This document shows, piece by piece, positions 37,191 through 50,149 of a DNA stretch of 64,000 nucleotides; positions within the stretch are counted from its first letter, which is position 1, and each line of letters starts with the position of its first letter. This DNA is from Penicillium oxalicum (Eukaryota > Ascomycota > Eurotiomycetes > Eurotiales > Aspergillaceae): the NCBI RefSeq assembly GCF_001723175.1, contig NC_064651.1, positions 3,968,001 through 4,032,000 on the forward strand, in the 5' to 3' direction. A program made the translations under genes and the position numbers. The notes below the pieces were generated by a model. That model searched no databases, had not been told where the DNA came from, and saw nothing but the letters and a program-made list of their open reading frames with translations.

Positions 37191-37893
37191 TTGATGACAA
37201 GTAAAGCACCTCGCAGTGGAAGTGAGGAGGCCTTCCAACCGATTATCCGCGAGGCGGCTATATGCAGCCTTCTGGATGATTACCCTCGTATTGCGCAGTG
37301 TACTTCCCGAGGAAGAATGGACAACATTGACATCAAATACTATCCGCATGATGACCTCTCGAGTTTCTGTCAGACAAATGAGGTCACTCCCGAATCAAGG
37401 TGAAAGTGGTTCCAACAACTGCTTGAGGCAGTGGCGGTTATTCATTCCTATGATATTATCCACTGTGATCTTGTGCTACGAAGGACTTGTTAGTTGATGA
37501 TGATTTCAACATACGCCTGGGCGATTTGAGATCGTCCCAGTGTCTATTGCAACTCATTGCTTGCCTAGGGACTACGAATTGCCTCACACGATCCTTTCCC
37601 ACCTTTTTGCATTGGGTTCGCCCTTGCATGAGCTTTTAACTGGCAAGGCTTCATACAGCGACCTGTACCCTGCTGAGCCTGAGGATATCGTTCGATCTAG
37701 TGATCTCGATGTCATACGTGCAAAGTGTTAGCGACAACAAATCGCTAATCTTGAAGTTGAGCAGCGGTACAAAGATTATGGAATTCCCGATGTATCCCAC
37801 GTGTTCCGCGGTGACATTATATTAGAATTCTGGAATGGAAGGATTACTTCAGCAGAAGAAGCACTCACGCTATACACCCATACCCCGTACTAG
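37191..37893 (+). pseudogene. broken protein-kinase-like gene
   Basis: Fragments of one kinase-like protein can be followed in order but in changing frames. EEAFQPIIREAAICSLL and IDIKYYPHDDLSSFCQ come first, then a TGA at 37401-37403. In the same frame follow WFQQLLEAVAVIHSYDIIHCD, equivalent to the HRD catalytic-loop region. A frameshift near 37485 leads to VDDDFNIRLGDL (DFG region), a second near 37540 to LPRDYELPHTILSHLFALGS, then TAG at 37729 and a last part, IPDVSHVFRGDIILEFWNGR, ending at TAG 37891-37893. The start of the kinase N-lobe is missing. Two stops and two frameshifts mean it cannot make a kinase. The two stops could each arise from a single C-to-T change, which is compatible with repeat-induced point mutation or with ordinary decay. 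The pattern fits a kinase-like family often present in many copies in Aspergillaceae. Confidence 0.8.
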
Positions 37894-38263
37894 AGGTCCA
37901 ATCCATCTGGCGAATTTTGCACTCTTGCTGCGGCTAGCTAAAGAACGTGCTCTTCAGGCTTGTGTAATTCATTGCCTACGCAAGTGCTTACTGTAATTGA
38001 TATTGAGGTAGCTCTCCAGAGTACTCTTTGCTTTTCGGGGCAAAGCAAATACACAAAAACACTACGGCTACAAAGTTTTTCAATTACCTTATGAATTCTC
38101 TCGAAACCGTATGTATACTCAAGATCATAAGGTTGCTGAAGTAGTGCATCTCCATGCAGTGTTCAACGCATGTATGGTCATGCGGGTGCTTTTTGTTTCA
38201 AGGGATCATCGCTTATCAAAGATGTACCCATTTCCCTTTTTCGTGGGGACACGATGCCAGGTT

Positions 38264-38300
<37 letters not shown>

Positions 38301-41300
38301 ACCAGCTCTGCTTCAACAGATCCGAGCAAGCCTTGCTTGAGACGTGAAGGGACAACTTGGAATTTTCCTACTTTGCCTTGGACCAGAATCAGTTGGAACT
38401 GTGCGGATTACAGTTCCCTCACCTCTTCACTCATCCCTTGGTGCAATCTGCAAGGTTCTGCCTTGGCAATGTTGTCTGTCAGTGCTGTGCTTGTATCTTC
38501 TGACCCTTACTTTTATGAGCTCATGAAGCTTGAGAGAAGGTTCGGAAGACTGTTAGTTTGGAAGTTAGCTGAAGGGGAAGGACATACACGAGATGCGAAA
38601 AAGAGCTGAGGGATCAGATGCTTGAGGATTGTTCCATTCTATACAGCCGGACATATTTAGGGTGCGCGACAGTGTCTTCCAACGGTGGTTGGATCCATCA
38701 AGCCCAGTAATGCCAGGAGATGACTTCAATTCTCCGTCGTATTGATAGCGATCTCGCAGCAACCTGCTTCCAGTCATAGTCATAGTTGTGCACCAAAGGA
38801 CGGTAGTCATGCTAAAAATCTACATCTCCTCTCAAGATGGTGCAAAGAATTCTTTGCCCATGAGAACAAAGACGAAGAGAGCCCGGGATGCCTACGTACC
38901 AGCGACATCTGGTGGTGGTGACTTGAGAGTTGTACTGCCCTAATTTAAGGTTTGTAGGTAGATATACGGTAGGAAGGTCCTTGATTTGGCATCCCAACCG
39001 AGACCTTCTACCTGATTTAAGTTTCTAGCTTTAAATAGCCTTGGCGTCTGTTTGCCACGATGATCTCGCAGATTTTGAACTGGAGTTACAAGTCTGTCTG
39101 TTGGAAAGGAGACTGCAACATTGCAGTATATCCCAAGTGATCTCTTTACGAATACGAAGCCACGCACGATGTACTAAACTGAGTGAAGTACACTCTCCAG
39201 TCCACGTTGAATCGATTCTCAAAAGGGATAAGCGTCCAGGTCCTGCAAGCCTCACCTTTTAATGCCGCACCGCACGGTTCAATGCACCGCCCACTCCGCA
39301 AAGTAAGGCGTGGATCGGGATCCACCCTTGCACACCAGGCAGCCGTCATGTCAACAGGGGGGGGGAAGAATTGCGGTAGAGAATCTGGGCACTTCCCCTC
39401 TAGAGCATTGCTTCCAAGGCGTCCGACTCTATTTCGAGGATCGTGAGGGGCTCAGCAGATAAAAATGTCTTTGTTACAGAACTGCGTAATAGCGGTAGCC
39501 TGGATGGTACCAGTACAGGACCTTTCCAACAGGTACTGTAGGGTAACGCATAGACTGGAAACTGGAAGTGTAGAACAACGCCAAGTGGGACTGTGACCTG
39601 GCTGAGACTAAGAGCGTTTGGAGGGTGTATGTACCGCTGCCGGTGCAGTGTCGGTCTCTTCGTGTAGTCTAGCGTCAGCGTACCTGCTACTATAAGCTAA
39701 TTCATATACCCAGCTGGAACACCTTATACGAACCGGCCGATCCGTTTACAGACTGAATTGTCCGTCAGTAGCGACAAGGCCGGGGTTGATTGAGTGAGGG
39801 GCCTGGGGACTGGTGTTGGGCACGTCGCACCCGGACACGAAACGGTTCAAGAATCAGGTTGACCTCTTGGACGCATCGAATAGGAGAAGAGAGTTATGAC
39901 ACCTTGACAATTGAGAGCAACTGATGATGTCTGTATGTTTTCCCTACGGATAGACACACCCGCATTGGAAAGGGTTCAATTCAGAACCGTTGAATTCCCG
40001 CTTCTGGAAGCTATCTACGCCCCATCCGTAGTAAGATCAATCAAGGGAGTATAGACAGGGGGCATTTCACCAGGTCTCTCATAGCCATAATTCGCACACG
40101 TAGCAGTAAACCTTCGCAAAGCCCCAATCCTCAGTACCTGATCCAAGTACATTGTTATTCATCGCTCGTATTTGCACCCATGCAACTTTGTCACTGACCC
40201 GAGCGGCATCTGAAACAGCGACCCCTGGCCCCAAACCCAAAACTCCAGCCCCCCCCTCCTCCGGGTCGTGGATACGCGTATAGCTTGATAGGCTGGATTC
40301 TTGAGTATGTGCGGCTGGTGCTGGCCCTCAGGGAAGTCATTTACTAGTTGCGCAATATGGCAGGAAATTAACTCGGGGCCATTACCTCCGTATAGATGGC
40401 TTGATAGGTTGATTCTTACAAAGACACGGGTGAGGCGGCGGCAATTTGCGCCAACTCAGGTACACAGTCATATGTAAAGCCAAGACTCGTTTAATTTCAA
40501 GCCTGGGTCCGCAACACTGTGACATATACGGAGCGTGGAACTCGAAAGGCCGAGGTCACAAGTCCATATGTGCTACAGTACTCTTCTAGATTGGAGCCTT
40601 GGAAATGAGGACTCTAACGTACGCAGCAACCATAGTTGTACGGTCCGCATCTCGGGGGCTCAGTCAAAGATGGACTCCTGGCCAGGCTGTATTTGTCTGT
40701 TCGTGCGACAATTACTGACAGAATGGAAGGGAGTCAAGGTAAATCGTCGGACGAGAAGGTCAAAGTGTAGCATATTGTCCGATTTCTTTCGAGTTCCCAA
40801 AACACCCCATGATCCTCGATGTTGCCGTTGTTTTCGTGGAAGATAGAGAGCACCTGAGATCGTCACGATAGGGGGGGGAGGGGGGGGGTTGTTCATTAGT
40901 GCTAATTTGTTCAATTGCAACTTACTTCCGAGAGACAGTACATTTACAAAAGGCGTTGACCAGGACTCCTCGAGCGATCTGCTCAACAGGCAAGGGAGCA
41001 ATTGAAGCATTCTGGTTGGTGAGTCGCGCGAGACGGTCGAATCTTCAAACGCGAGGGGCACCAAGATTAACCGGGAAGGTCGTGCACGGTGTCGTCATGT
41101 GACGAGGTTGTCGTTTACACCTGTCTGTGTTGCTGGCAATAATATCTAGCTCCAGAGAGAGTATATGTGACCTGTAGAAAGTAGATACTAGATTGTCAAT
41201 AAGTAATCATCCAGTGTGAAACGTGGGTGGGTATTTACAAAGAAATAAAAATAAACACACCACTTCAAAGTCTACGAGCCGTAACTAGCTATTTTTTTCA

Positions 41301-44300
41301 TCGCCATTCATAAAACAAATAAGATGGGTGCCGCGCTGCAAAGTACTCGACGCGACACGAATACGGGAGAGAAGGTCCAGCTCGTGGGCCATTTTTCATT
41401 AATATTCAGCTCCATTATGTACAAAGACTTACAGTAAGTGCTTCGGAGTGGATAGGTCGGAATCTGTACCATAGATCTGACTAATGCTTCAAGTGGACCT
41501 CTATCCAGGTACGGAAGGTAATTTAGTCCCGCTTGGGCGCCGTGTAAGTGGGCTCTTATTGTTGCACGGGCGCATAATTTCAAGTCGTGTACCTACCTGA
41601 ATGGAGCCTTTTTCAACTGGTAGGCGAGGGCGAGAGGGAAATGACAACCTGATCCATGCCCCCACATTGAAAGAAATGCGCCCGATCCAACGAATTGGCG
41701 ACTCGCGAGACAGATTCTCGGGAATCAATGGACGTTACTGTACTTGTTGAAGGACTGAAACAGCAACTCCCAAAGCCAGCTTCCTCAAATTGGAATGAGT
41801 GGCTTCGTATGTACCACGTAGCAAGTCTCACACTGCCTCCGTCTTGCACCAGCGTGAAAAGGGTGAGCTCTTGTACAGTCTGAGACATTCAAACAATAGG
41901 ACTGCACATCCTTATTTCACCCGCAGAGCCCCTTGGGTAGACGAACCCACAGCTCAAGCACGGAGCGGCTGCCTATGGCATCTCGTCTGCCAAGGGGGAG
42001 GATTATTGGGAGGAAAAAGTGAGGATCAATACTCATCATGCAATCAATTTTACAGCATCTCCTCGCGACTGGACACACGGGTACCGCCTGACTCGCCCAG
42101 CTGTACGGTAGATCGTTGATCTTCGATAGTGTTGGACGATCCGGCAAAAATTAGGATTCGTGGTTCGGTGGGAAATTTCGACACTAGTGAGCCAAGATTC
42201 GGCCAGATTGATTCCATATCTGATCCCGACGTTGGTAAGCAGGCCGGCCGTCCCGATGGATAGTGCACTGGACCATTTTTTTTTGATTATTCGGTGCAAG
42301 ACGGGTAGAAGGAAATGTCAGCGACTCCGTACACGCGAGCGGTGCTGCTGGGAATATGGTCTCAAATTTGCGGCGCGTGGGTGGTCGAGCACCAGTTTGT
42401 TCAGACTGGAGCACCGAGTAATTTGACGCTCACAATGTGTTCTGCCACGAAGGGCGGTGCGCTTACATCTCCAAGGGGACAAAATATTTTTGTACAGTAC
42501 TCGTCCTGATCATGCATGACTGGTGAATATTTGAAGGGTTTTTGGTCCGGCGAGTCTTACTGGAGAGAGTTTCCACGGTCGGGTTTGCTACACATGTCAT
42601 TGCTAAGGTCTCCATGCACGTACATCCAACACTGATAGTGGACTCTGCTTTTTTTCCCCCTCATCGTATGTCGATTATTACTTGCACAATTCCCTTTATC
42701 CACGGGACGGCATGGAAAAGTCGGAAGCCTCCCGAATGTAGAAGGACTCTCTCGGATACAACGGAGCTTCAGACCATGTAATGGATGTTCTCCCCGGAGC
42801 TGAGAGGGACGAGGCTGAGGGAAAATTTTTTTCTACGGCATCGGTGGATCACTGGATGCTCATGATTCACGAGTTTTCGGGTGTACCATACTCAAAGTCG
42901 GTACTCAGGTACAGGGGGGTAATACGGCGAGGTTCTTTATTACCAAACAGTCTCTGAACGTTTACCGTACCCGCGTACACGTCTCTGGGAAGCTGAGCGA
43001 CAAGGACTTTGGGTCAAGGTTTGAAGGATTCTGCTGGTTCAAGGGTCGACTGAAGGCCCATAGAAATGACAGATCAGCCCTGCCGACTAGATCAACTCGG
43101 TGGCCAAGGGTGAGCGGTTGGTGAGAGGGGGACGCGCTGAGATGAAGAAGTCCGCGGCGGATCAGCATGCGCTAGGTAATGATGTCGCAGGCATGTAACA
43201 AATGTCGAGTAATCAAGATGAAAGTGATGATAGGCTAGCATCCAAGTGAGTTCTCGACTAACTGTGCAATTGAACAACAACAATGTCCGATCGCCTGTGC
43301 AGAGGCCTCACTCGATCAAGTGACGCTCATTTAGTACGTTCGGACAGTGATCAGGCCTTGGAAGAGCAAAGCAGAGGCCCCGAGACCACCGTTGGGCCGA
43401 TACAGCCAAGTACACCAATACTGCAGTGCATATGATTCACAACCATGATCATAATTAGTAGCTGAGTAGTAGTACAGTAGTCATGGTCATAGAGGCCAGG
43501 ACAGCTGCGGTCAGTCGGACTTCCGAGTTTACGTCCAGCCGAATCGTGGAACAGTGACCCATGCACAGTTAGTTCCATTGGGCATAGGTCAGGCCCTCAA
43601 ACACTAAACCAAACCTCACCCGGGACACTCAAAAAATTCTGCGCCGCCAAATCTCGATCCTCCATCGAGATTGATGCGTTCATTGGCCGAGTCGCCTGGC
43701 CGACGGAAAGTCCAATAACACAACACAACTTATTTTTTTTCATGTTCTCCGGCTATTCCGTCAAAATATGGATCAGTAGCTGCATAGCACGATTGTGTTG
43801 TGTTTATGGCTCTACGTGCCTTTGACTTTCCAAGTCCTCTTTTTTGTTCAAGCTACCCTGCAGCTGATGCAAAGGATGCAGATTGAAAGATGACGAGTGT
43901 TTCGGTTTCTAGACGACCCGTTGTCCATCGTCACCTAGGCTGCGCTTCTGGATCCGGAAATCAGCAAGACTCCGGCGACCGAAGTGCGCAACTGCGCACC
44001 GGGGCTCCCGAATCTGCAATTCTTGATCTTGTGATTCGCGATGGACCACGTCAAGAAGGTTGCTCGTATGATCGTCCTCGTCCCTCCTCGATTTTGTATG
44101 GTCGCTATGGTCGTATTTCAGGATGGTCGGATCGAAGTTTATTTCCCCCGCAGTACGAGAACGGAGACATGTGGACGTCAGGTATGAGATGAGTAAATTT
44201 CCAATTGTTGTCTGGTACGAGGAATGGAATCACACACAGATATTTGTACTCAGGACACTACATCGTATATGAAACTATGTTATGAAGCTCAAACGTGACC

Positions 44301-46460
44301 TCGTCTAAGAAAAAAGTGTATGAAATGATCAAGCGCAACGCGTGCTGATCTCAGCTGATCGCCCATTCTTGAGGGTTGAAGTCAATCTTTGTTGCTTCTC
44401 TTGGGGCCGGTCATTCAAAGGCAATATCGAGTATTTGTCAAAGATTGGGACACATCTGGGCCTGAAAAGTGTGTCCAGGTGTGCTTCGTGCTGTAAGCAG
44501 GTTAAACATCGATACCGAAAAGGAAAGACGGAAGGGTCAACGCATGATACCAAAAAGGATGATGAGGGTTGTTATCATCATCGTCATCACCAGGGACTGG
44601 ACAAGAGCACAGCTCATTCGTACATATGGCGTAATGCTGATGTGCATAAACATGGACGAGTTCCATCGAGCTGACTATGCAAGATATGCAGAGTCATAGT
44701 GCTTGACCTGGAAGTCACCCTCGGTGATCGCTCATGTCCATCTGCCCGATCGGCGCCCGTCTCACTCCGTTCCGTCGCTTCCGCCCCGACCCGTTTGACT
44801 CTTGAGACTTGGAGGACTGTCACGGGAAGCCAAAGTCCAAGGGGGAAAAAAAAGAGAGAAAGGAGACATTCTATGAAGACACCTTACAGTCTACGACACA
44901 GTACGAGGTACATACCACATAGAAGTTACGCGACGCAAATCCCTTTGTCCATGAATCTACCCAATACGAGGAAGACACAGTTGGCCCGAAGAGTCAATAG
45001 GCAAACTACTATCGCGGTGGCTTCCACGTATTCATAGACATGGACCGGGCGGTGATGATGATGGTGGTGATCCGCGTCTCCGCAGGTTGCTCGTGGCGGA
45101 GTTTCCCATCGAGATCTGGTCTCGACTGGAAATGCCCGATTAGCTGAGCTTCACGGGGGAGATCCGGTAGTTTGGCGCTTGCCTTGCACCAGCCCATGGA
45201 GCTGGCGGTGCTGGCGAAAGCAGCGAGTGAGATTGTGAATGTCGAAGATTAGGCTCCGCGGAGAGCTTGCCTACTAGGCTCCAGTGCGGCAGTATATACG
45301 ACTCGGAGCACGCACCACCCGAGTACTTGTTCATCGTCGTCAGGTCGCAGCACACAGCCACATTATCATCGATGCACCTTTTTGACGTCGTCCGAGAGAG
45401 GAGGTTCCAGGCGACTCACGGAATCACTACGACTACAGTATCTAGAGTAGCACTGAGGTTGGCAATGGTCATGACTAGGTCACATTTGACAGGCGCCATA
45501 CCTCTTTCGTCCACCATGATTCGATGGGCGTGAAATCATCATTTTGCAGGGTTTGGACAGGTACCGTGTAAGCTCTCCTGCCGAATACTCAGTCGTGGTG
45601 TCTCAGGACCTACGGAGTGACACTAGTTCCTAGAGCAATCACCTTGTATTGGCCTATTCAACCCTGTTCTTACGATCACGGCGCCTATTTTCAGGAGAGT
45701 TGATAACTTGACACATGACAGTCGGGGGGGCTGGGAAGTTCCCTGTGACGACATGGACTTGGCTCCAGCAATCTGGCTGAAATCTCAAAGCCAGAAAAAC
45801 ACGGTAATACCATTACTGTCGGCAACAGTACGGTACGCCTCGGCGTGAATGCTGTGCCGCGCTTCCCAACGCCTCCAGTTGAGCTGGAAGTGCGTGCCCA
45901 GTAGCCCACTGAAGAGGCCCCCCAAGAGTCCGGTGGTGGGCCGCACGTCTTTTCCACTTTGGTGGCTGCTAACTGGCATCGTCGGCCCCATCGATTATTA
46001 CGGCTGACGCTCTCCCTCGCTTTCTTTACCTTGAGTTCATCTCTTCGCTCCATCTTCAACCCTCTTCTCTCTTTTCCCTTCGTCGCCCTCGAGATTGTGG
46101 TCTTCTTCACCTGAAGTAACAACCATCCTTACTTCCAACTCCCGGTCCCTTCAGCTTCCGTACTGCCTGCCGCCTGACGTCTCTCACAAGACCAGACTGG
46201 GGGGAATTGTTCGCTGCCGAGCCTTTCTTGTGCTTCTCTGGTGACGCCTCGCTGATGCCGACTCGGTGGACAATTTGACGTGTACTTCGCCTCGCCGCCA
46301 TCTTCGATCTCCCTCTCCTCTTTGCACACCTCTCAATTCTCGCATCGCAATTTCCACAGGGCTTGCCGATCTAGCATCCTCCCCTCCCCTTCCAGCCGAG
46401 CGCAAGTGATTGTTCGAGTCTTGCCACGGTCTCCGCCTGGAGACCTCATTCTCACACAAG
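37894..46460. other. 8.5 kb gene-free region
   Basis: No convincing coding region was found. Open frames are under about 150 residues and match no family I know. One ATG-initiated frame (43890-44192, 100 residues) cannot be excluded as a small gene. The region has simple repeats: a GA run near 38270-38296 and G8-A-G9 near 40871-40888. Base composition is not extremely AT-rich, so it does not look like heavily mutated transposon DNA. The last few hundred bases are CT-rich and should be the AUR1 promoter and leader. Confidence 0.5.
38270..38296. repeat. GA dinucleotide microsatellite
   Basis: About 12-13 uninterrupted GA units in intergenic DNA downstream of the kinase-like pseudogene. Confidence 0.9.
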
Positions 46461-48004
46461 ATGTCCACCTTCCCATCATGGAAAGATCGCTCGCAAAATC
46501 AGTTCGGCAAACTTCAGATTCAGGTGCCATGGAAATCCTTCCAGATGCTGGTGCCTCATCGCATGCGCCGCAAGATTCGCTCCAAGCTGCGCAGCCGCCT
46601 CTCACCCACCTCATCCATATCCACACTGCAGACCTCCTTCTCGCCCGTCGACACGCTGCGGTCCTTACAGTCGCATCGATGGACTATGTATGATTTTCAA
46701 TACCTACTCTTGCTCATCCTCGGTTTTTTCTCCTTGACCATCATCCAATCGCCCGGTCCACTCGCCAAGACTGCGATCGCAACTCTGCTCCTCTTCTCTC
46801 CTCTCTTGCCGATCACTCGGCAGTTTTTCCTGCCATTCCTGCCCGTTGCCGGATGGCTCATTTTCTTCTACGCTTGCCAGTAAGTTCGGAGCTATGTTCC
46901 CTCCGCGCGCCGAGATGCCCCCTGGACTGGTGTTCCTCCCTGGGTCGCCTTGGTTTGCCCCCTTGTATTGTTTGTTTTGCCTCTTTCAAGACAACGCGGT
47001 CCTCTCGGGACGGGTTTCCGATTGCCCAGTTTTCCAGGCAAAGCGAGGACTCGTGATTTCGTCGTCATGGAGGACATGAATCCGTCTCTGCTGAAATCAA
47101 TGCGCTAACGTCACCGTCTCTTAGATTCGTTCCAAGTGATTGGCGCCCGGCGATTTGGGTACGCGTGTTGCCTGCGTTGGAGAACATCCTGTACGGTGCC
47201 AACATCAGTAACATTCTGTCTGCTCATCAGAATGTCGTGCTGGATGTGCTCGCATGGATCCCTTATGGCCTCTGCCACTACGGTGCACCATTTGTGGTTT
47301 CCATACTCCTTTTCATCTTTGGTCCCCCCGGAACGACTCCTCTTTTCGCTCGCACCCTGGGATACATCAGTATGTTTGCTGTCACGGTGCAGCTGGTCTT
47401 CCCCTGCTCCCCTCCCTGGTACGAGAACTTGTACGGCCTTGCTCCGGCCGACTATTCCATGCAGGGCAATGCGGCCGGATTGACGCGGATTGATAAGCTG
47501 CTTGGGATCGATCTGTATACATCGGGTTTCAAGCAGTCTCCCGTCGTCTTTGGCGCCTTTCCCTCCCTTCACGCCGCGGATTCCACCTTGGCCGCTCTGT
47601 TCATGAGCCACGTCTTCCCGCGCCTGAAGCCCTTGTGGGTCACCTACACCCTCTGGATGTGGTGGGCCACCATGTACCTGTCTCACCACTATGCCGTCGA
47701 CCTGGTCTGTGGTGGTCTACTGGCCACCATCGCGTTTTATTTCGCCAAGACTCGGTTCCTTCCCCGTGTTCAGGCCGACAAAACCTTCCGCTGGGATTAT
47801 GACTACGTGGAAATCGGCGATGCCTCGCCTGAATTCGGCTACGATCTCGCCAGCCTGGACGGCGACTTCAATGGGGACAGTGACGAGTGGACCGTGGGCT
47901 CTTCCTCATCCGTGAGCTCTGGTAGCCTCAGTCCGGTTGACGATCACTATTCTTGGGAAAGTGAGACACTGACCTCCAATCACGACCTTGAAGCTGGCCG
48001 CTAA
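46461..48004 (+). CDS. aur1: inositol phosphorylceramide synthase catalytic subunit
   Basis: Transfers phosphoinositol from phosphatidylinositol to ceramide in the Golgi; an essential sphingolipid enzyme and the target of aureobasidin A. Exons 46461-46879 and 47125-48004 (245-bp intron, longer than most here) give 432 residues. A basic N-terminus is followed by spans starting with YLLLLILGFFSLTIIQSPG. The junction reads FYACQ-FVPSDWRP. PAP2-type catalytic motifs are FPSLHAADSTLAALF and SHHYAVDLVCGG, holding the conserved His and Asp residues; PCSPPWYENLYGLAPADYSM is also typical. The C-terminus is an acidic, Ser-rich cytosolic tail. Start is the first in-frame ATG, in context CAAGATG. Membership and function are firm. 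Confidence 0.96.
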
Positions 48005-50149
48005 GGCATTTCGCGGTACCTGAATTCGACTCTCTAATCACCCCATCGCATTGCACTTCCTCCCCTTGGTTTCCCCCTATGGGGTGACGGCGTTACCCAT
48101 TTAATGATCCATGCTTTTTGTGGGGAGGGATCATCGCCTGCATCAAGCCCTTTTTTTTTCGACACCTTACCACTTCTTAATCCTTCTTCACCGAGGTCTT
48201 TCGTGCACGTGCTCTCGGGCCCTTTGCGCGACGGCCTTTACGCCGTTTTGGCTGTACATGTCATCGTCGTCCATTGCCACGACGATGAATCGTTTTCCCG
48301 TCTATAATCTTAATACCCGTGATGGAGCTTGCTCATCGGCTCGAGCTATGAGCTCAAGTCCGCCTAATCCACCGTTGCTGGAGACCTTCGCTTGCACAGA
48401 AAATCGATCCGACTCGACCCTTATTTTTTGAACCCTCTCCGAGTCGGCCGATCACTTTGGGAATGCTTTTCTCGCTCATGTCCTTCGCTACGACTTTTCT
48501 TCCCCGATCGAACGGTTTCTCTCCCCCTCTTATCACACTTCGCTTCATACCCGGTCGGGGGTATACACCCATTTTTATCTTTCGTGTCAATCGCTTTCAC
48601 ACAAGGCGCCTGGGAACTTTGCATATACGGTTTACGGGAACTGGAAAAAGGTTTCGGCGCCTGGTTTTGCACCATCACTCGCTGTGCACTAGAAGTTTGG
48701 GTTGGCTTGGACTGGACATTGGCTGCCTTGAGCGCCTGGTCTGTTTTTCATTGGAGACATAGAAGGCGGGGCATGGTCTGGAGTTTGCCGCGGCGGAATT
48801 CTGCCCACCTTGTCGTGGTGGCCAGTAGTAATGTCTATTCGTGTCTGGCATGGCAAATGTCGATGGGTTGACATTTGCGCGGTACCTTACCGGGAGGCGT
48901 TGATGGCGAGGACTCGAGAGCCAGTGGCTGATCTTCCACGATCAGCTTCTGCAATGCGGAAGCCCGCTCTACATCTTCGCTTTGGGGAATTCAAGATCAG
49001 TCAAAAGGCGCGGTTGCCCTTTTTGAATGGTTAGATTACCCGTCCCTCCCAGGCTTCTCCCTCCGTCAACCTGCTCCGTTCAATTGCAGTTTTCACTGCC
49101 ACTACGAATTAATGTAACGACTAATGTTGCTTTTCACTCCGCCTTTGCCTTTCCACTGGACTTGTATGGTTGCACGGATGACTCGCGCTCTCGCCTCTGG
49201 CTAATTTCTTCCTCCCCCTTCCCTGGAGGCGTATTCGAGACTGCGTTTGATTGCAACCAACGTAGCCCGAAAAGGGACACGGCGTCGGATATGATTACTT
49301 GCATTATCCTTACCTCTAACATGAAATTATGAAACAACCCTATATTGTTATCCATACCTTTTCTTCCTCCCGATCGAGGTCCAGATAGGTGGTAGGCTGC
49401 CGCGCCGGACCCGCGCGACAGATCCCCTGTGCGACTTCTTTTAGGTGTCTTTGCAGAACCCGTGAGCGAGCTCATGAAAGCCCGTTAACAACCTTATCAG
49501 CGTGTAAGACGGGCGACGCCCACGTGCGTATGTTTGAGGTAAAACTTGTATGGTCAAGTTTCTTGGCTTTCTTGTAGAATCGTCTATTCACTTCCCCCCC
49601 CTCCCCCCCCCATTTTTTTCCTCTTTTAAGATTTCAGACAGAGAAGTACCCGATTACACGGCAGTCCTGCCATGATGGAACGATTGTCTCCAGCCACTGG
49701 AGATTGGGGAGTACAGTAGTTAGAGAACCAAAAAAAGAAATCGGCAAAGGGTGGAGAGACAGAAGGGGGAAAAGATGATAAAGGCCTGCGTATGACACTG
49801 GATAAGTCCATATGTTGGTACGAAGGCGAACGAGATAGGTGAGGTCATGCATTTCATTCATTACAAGTTATTCAAGTGACGATGCATATTATCTACTGAT
49901 CTTAGGTAGTAGCACACCCTCTTCCAATGGGGTTTTGTACTTGAGCACGGCCAGGCTGACGACAAACCTGAGGTAAGACAGAGCTCTCGCCATGTCCAAT
50001 TCAGGTGTACCTCCAGAAGGGATTCGCTTCTGTCTGGCCAAATTATCGTGGAATCACACACATCTTCAAACCGAATATCCACTTGTGCCCAAACGCCTGT
50101 TTTCTAAGTCATTGCAATTATCATCTCGGGCACCGAGTTCGGGTATTGT
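48005..50149. other. convergent intergenic region, AUR1 / LRO1
   Basis: About 2.1 kb tail-to-tail spacer. The longest open frame (48392-48871) begins at a TTG and overlaps the probable AUR1 3' UTR, so it is not called. Homopolymer-rich DNA occurs near 49592-49628 (C runs then T runs). No gene is seen. Confidence 0.5.

Noticed and set aside
48392..48871. A 159-codon frame just after AUR1
   Set aside because: Begins at TTG, overlaps the expected AUR1 3' UTR and matches nothing known.
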